Source: Oscillospiraceae bacterium (lineage in GTDB: Bacteria > Bacillota_A > Clostridia > Oscillospirales > Oscillospiraceae). Taken from it: DNA of 8,544 nt. The DNA lies in contig JAEDOJ010000053.1 in NCBI GenBank assembly GCA_016302015.1, positions 1 through 8,544 of the forward strand, read 5' to 3'. Made by a program: the position numbers and the translations under genes. This document shows positions 7,270 to 8,544 of the stretch, in pieces. Numbering within the stretch: the first letter of the stretch is position 1; each line of letters begins with the position of its first letter. The notes below the pieces were generated by a model that was not told where the DNA came from, did no database searches, and saw only the letters and a list, made by a program, of their open reading frames with translations.

Positions 7270-7275
7270 TGATTA

Positions 7276-8334
7276 TCATGTTTTTGCAGTTTTTCTTTTG
7301 CGGTAGAATCCCCCGGCAAAGCACACGCCCAAGGCGATCAGCCCAACCATTGCGGAACCTATCAGCCCGGAAACTGTGGTACCCGCCGGGTTTTCGCCAT
7401 CATTTGCGAAGGCGTAGTCCGGCAGAAAGGCGGTTTTTTCCTGAACAGAGGCGGCTGCGTCTGCCACTGCGCTTGTGTTTCCATAGTCCTCTTCATCCAG
7501 CCCCATGTTGGCGCTGTAGCCGCCTTCCTCGTTTCCGAAGAGGGACCATTCCAGACCGTCGGGATTCCCGCTGGCAAACAGGGACAAGCCGCCGGCAATC
7601 AGGGCGACTGCCACAGAGATAACAATCAATGTGGTTTTCAGGGACAGCTTGCTTCCGGAAGTTGTCCGTTCCACGCCGTGAAGCAGCTCGGGACGGCTTT
7701 CGTGGATAAAAAGGAGCACCGCAGAGGTGATCAGACCTTCCACAAGACCGATGGCCAAATGAATGGGCTGCATCAGCGCAACAAAGGCTCCGAAGGGCAA
7801 ATCCGTGATGCTGGAGGCGGAGGTTTCCAAAACCACGGAGAAGGCGCCCAATTGCAGGGTCAATACGCAGCCAAGGACTGAGGCGACAATGATTTTCCCA
7901 CGGTTTGCCTTCCATTTACTCCTCATAATTGGACGATAGATCAGGAAATAGCCCAGGAAGCAGCCGTAGAAGGCCATGTTCCAGATGTTTGCGCCCAAGG
8001 CCATCAGGCCGCCGTCGGCAAAGAACAGACATTGAATTGCCAGAATTACGATCATGGACAGGAACCCGGCGAAGGGGCCCAAAACAGAGGACAGCAGCAG
8101 ACCGCCGCAGAGATGACCGGAAGAGCCGGTGCCGGGAATGGTGTAGTTGATCATCTGACCGGCGAAGACCAGAGCGGACATGATCGCCATGGTGGGCAGA
8201 CGTTTTGTGTTGGCGTTGGGATTCAGACGATCCTCTTTTTTCAGCTTGTAAATGCTGATTCCGGCCATGGTTGCGGAGGCCACATACATGGTTCCGGCAA
8301 CGGCGGGAGACAGCAGAGCATCGGCCATATGCAT
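7276..8334 (-). CDS. cbiM: ECF cobalt/nickel transporter substrate-binding protein, CbiM-CbiN (PDGLE) fusion
   Basis: Membrane S-component that captures Co2+ or Ni2+ outside the cell. From ATG 8334 it has 352 residues. The CbiM/NikM part (about 1-220) starts MHMADALLSP and includes PGTGSSGHLCGG with His74, matching the family's metal-site His motif; several hydrophobic segments lie between about 5 and 210. A C-terminal CbiN-like part follows: a membrane segment at about 231-253, PDGLEW at 258-263, an acidic outer loop, LPDYAF at 304-309, a last membrane segment at about 322-343 and the basic tail RKRKTAKT. An in-frame ATG at 8340 would add Met-Asn, but it is only one base from the SD GAGGG. 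ATG 8334 has proper spacing and puts His at position 2, as NikM-type proteins require for N-terminal metal binding. The longer frame back to 8469 runs through the promoter and terminator and is not coding. Metal specificity (Co or Ni) is undecided. Confidence 0.92.
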   Translation of the reverse strand: MHMADALLSPAVAGTMYVASATMAGISIYKLKKEDRLNPNANTKRLPTMAIMSALVFAGQMINYTIPGTGSSGHLCGGLLLSSVLGPFAGFLSMIVILAIQCLFFADGGLMALGANIWNMAFYGCFLGYFLIYRPIMRSKWKANRGKIIVASVLGCVLTLQLGAFSVVLETSASSITDLPFGAFVALMQPIHLAIGLVEGLITSAVLLFIHESRPELLHGVERTTSGSKLSLKTTLIVISVAVALIAGGLSLFASGNPDGLEWSLFGNEEGGYSANMGLDEEDYGNTSAVADAAASVQEKTAFLPDYAFANDGENPAGTTVSGLIGSAMVGLIALGVCFAGGFYRKRKTAKT

Positions 8335-8341
8335 GTTCATT

Positions 8342-8346
8342 CCCTC
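8342..8346 (-). promoter_or_regulatory. cbiM ribosome binding site (decides the start)
   Basis: On the minus strand GAGGG, within AAAGAGGG, lies seven bases before ATG 8334 but only one base before ATG 8340. It therefore favours the start that gives Met-His-Met. Confidence 0.7.
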
Positions 8347-8367
8347 TTTCTTTTTGCTTATGGCTTC

Positions 8368-8396
8368 ATTATAGTGGGCGAAAGAGCCGGGCGCAA
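8368..8396 (-). promoter_or_regulatory. Sigma-A type promoter of the cbiM-cbiQ-cbiO operon
   Basis: On the minus strand a perfect TATAAT (-10, 8373 to 8368) lies 17 bases after TTGCGC (-35, 8396 to 8391), which keeps only the TTG of the consensus. An A7 run further upstream (8413-8419) could act as an UP-like element. The predicted transcript start near 8361 gives a leader of about 27 nt. A small inverted repeat, GGGC-GCAA-GCCC (8389-8400), covers the -35 box. Confidence 0.75.
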
Positions 8397-8430
8397 GCCC
8401 CTGGGGGGGTTGTTTTTTTGATGAATCACG

Positions 8431-8464
8431 AAAAAAACAGGCCGACCGGAGTCGGCCTGTTTTT
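8431..8464 (-). terminator. Strong terminator downstream of the right-edge gene
   Basis: ACAGGCCGAC (8437-8446) and GTCGGCCTGT (8451-8460) form a perfect 10-bp stem with the four-base loop CGGA. On the minus strand the stem runs into a T7 tract (8437-8431). On the plus strand it is followed by TTTT, so it could work both ways. It ends the minus-strand gene at the right edge and insulates the cbi promoter 35 bases further on. Confidence 0.9.
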
Positions 8465-8475
8465 GTCATAGAATT

Positions 8476-8544
8476 TTACCCCAGGTAGGCGGCGGCGTAA
8501 TCGCCGTAGGCCAGGATGGCGTTGGCAAGATTCAGCTTTGCCTG
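8476..8544 (-). CDS. C-terminal end of an unidentified protein (5' partial)
   Basis: An open minus-strand frame enters from the right edge and encodes 22 residues, Q-A-K-L-N-L-A-N-A-I-L-A-Y-G-D-Y-A-A-A-Y-L-G, ending at TAA (8478-8476). A strong terminator 12 bases further on supports a genuine gene end. The Ala/Tyr-rich ending with AYGDYAAAYLG resembles, from memory, C-termini of some large clostridial extracellular or surface proteins that end in a YGxxAxxYxG-like helix. That is only a suggestion, and function cannot be assigned from this fragment. Confidence 0.6.
   Translation of the reverse strand, partial: QAKLNLANAILAYGDYAAAYLG

Noticed and set aside
8335..8469. 45-residue N-terminal extension of CbiM starting at 8469
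   Set aside because: It would span the terminator 8431-8464, the -35/-10 promoter and the SD, and it would bury the conserved Met-His N-terminus.
8341..8475. Cobalamin or NiCo riboswitch upstream of cbiM
   Set aside because: The promoter lies about 27 nt from the predicted transcript start to the ATG, and the 135-base gap holds only the promoter, short homopolymer runs and a terminator.

Overview
The window looks like chromosomal DNA from a moderately GC-rich member of the Bacillota, most likely a clostridial gut-type lineage such as the Oscillospirales. This is inferred from strong AGGAGG-type ribosome binding sites, a TTG start, Clostridia-like protein sequences and the gene order tig-clpP-clpX-lon-engB. 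It is essentially a core protein quality-control locus followed by a convergently oriented metal-uptake operon. I see no phage, transposase, CRISPR array, rRNA or tRNA.

Left part, plus strand (1-5639). The C-terminal half of trigger factor (tig) enters from the left edge. It is followed by clpP, the serine peptidase of the ClpXP protease, and by clpX, its zinc-binding AAA+ unfoldase, which starts with TTG. A rho-independent terminator follows clpX. The 125-base gap to lon also holds two further hairpins, one of them a 42-nt imperfect palindrome, and the lon Shine-Dalgarno sequence directly abuts the last one. lon encodes a complete 806-residue ATP-dependent protease and overlaps the ribosome-assembly GTPase gene engB/ysxC by four bases (ATGA), so the two are probably translationally coupled. 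The Bacillus-type lonB between clpX and lonA is absent. Together these genes fold nascent chains (Tig), degrade tagged or damaged proteins (ClpXP, Lon) and assemble the 50S subunit (EngB).

Middle (5640-5670). The plus-strand and minus-strand blocks converge on one perfect 11-bp stem that probably terminates transcription from both sides. The stop codon of the minus-strand ATPase gene lies at its edge.

Right part, minus strand (8396 down to 5668). A promoter with a perfect TATAAT box and a short leader drives a three-gene group I ECF transporter for cobalt or nickel: a CbiM substrate-binding membrane protein fused to a CbiN-like PDGLE domain, the CbiQ/EcfT transmembrane coupling protein, and the CbiO ATPase. 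The first two genes are separated by a strong hairpin without a U-tract, and the last two by a tight SD/stop overlap. The leader is too short for a cobalamin or NiCo riboswitch, and no dedicated regulator is present.

Right edge (8431-8544). A strong terminator follows the last 22 codons of an unidentified minus-strand gene that runs out of the window.

I did not find an undescribed system. The points most worth a second look are the stacked hairpins in the lon leader, the start-site-dependent metal ligand of CbiM, and the intercistronic hairpin in the metal operon.
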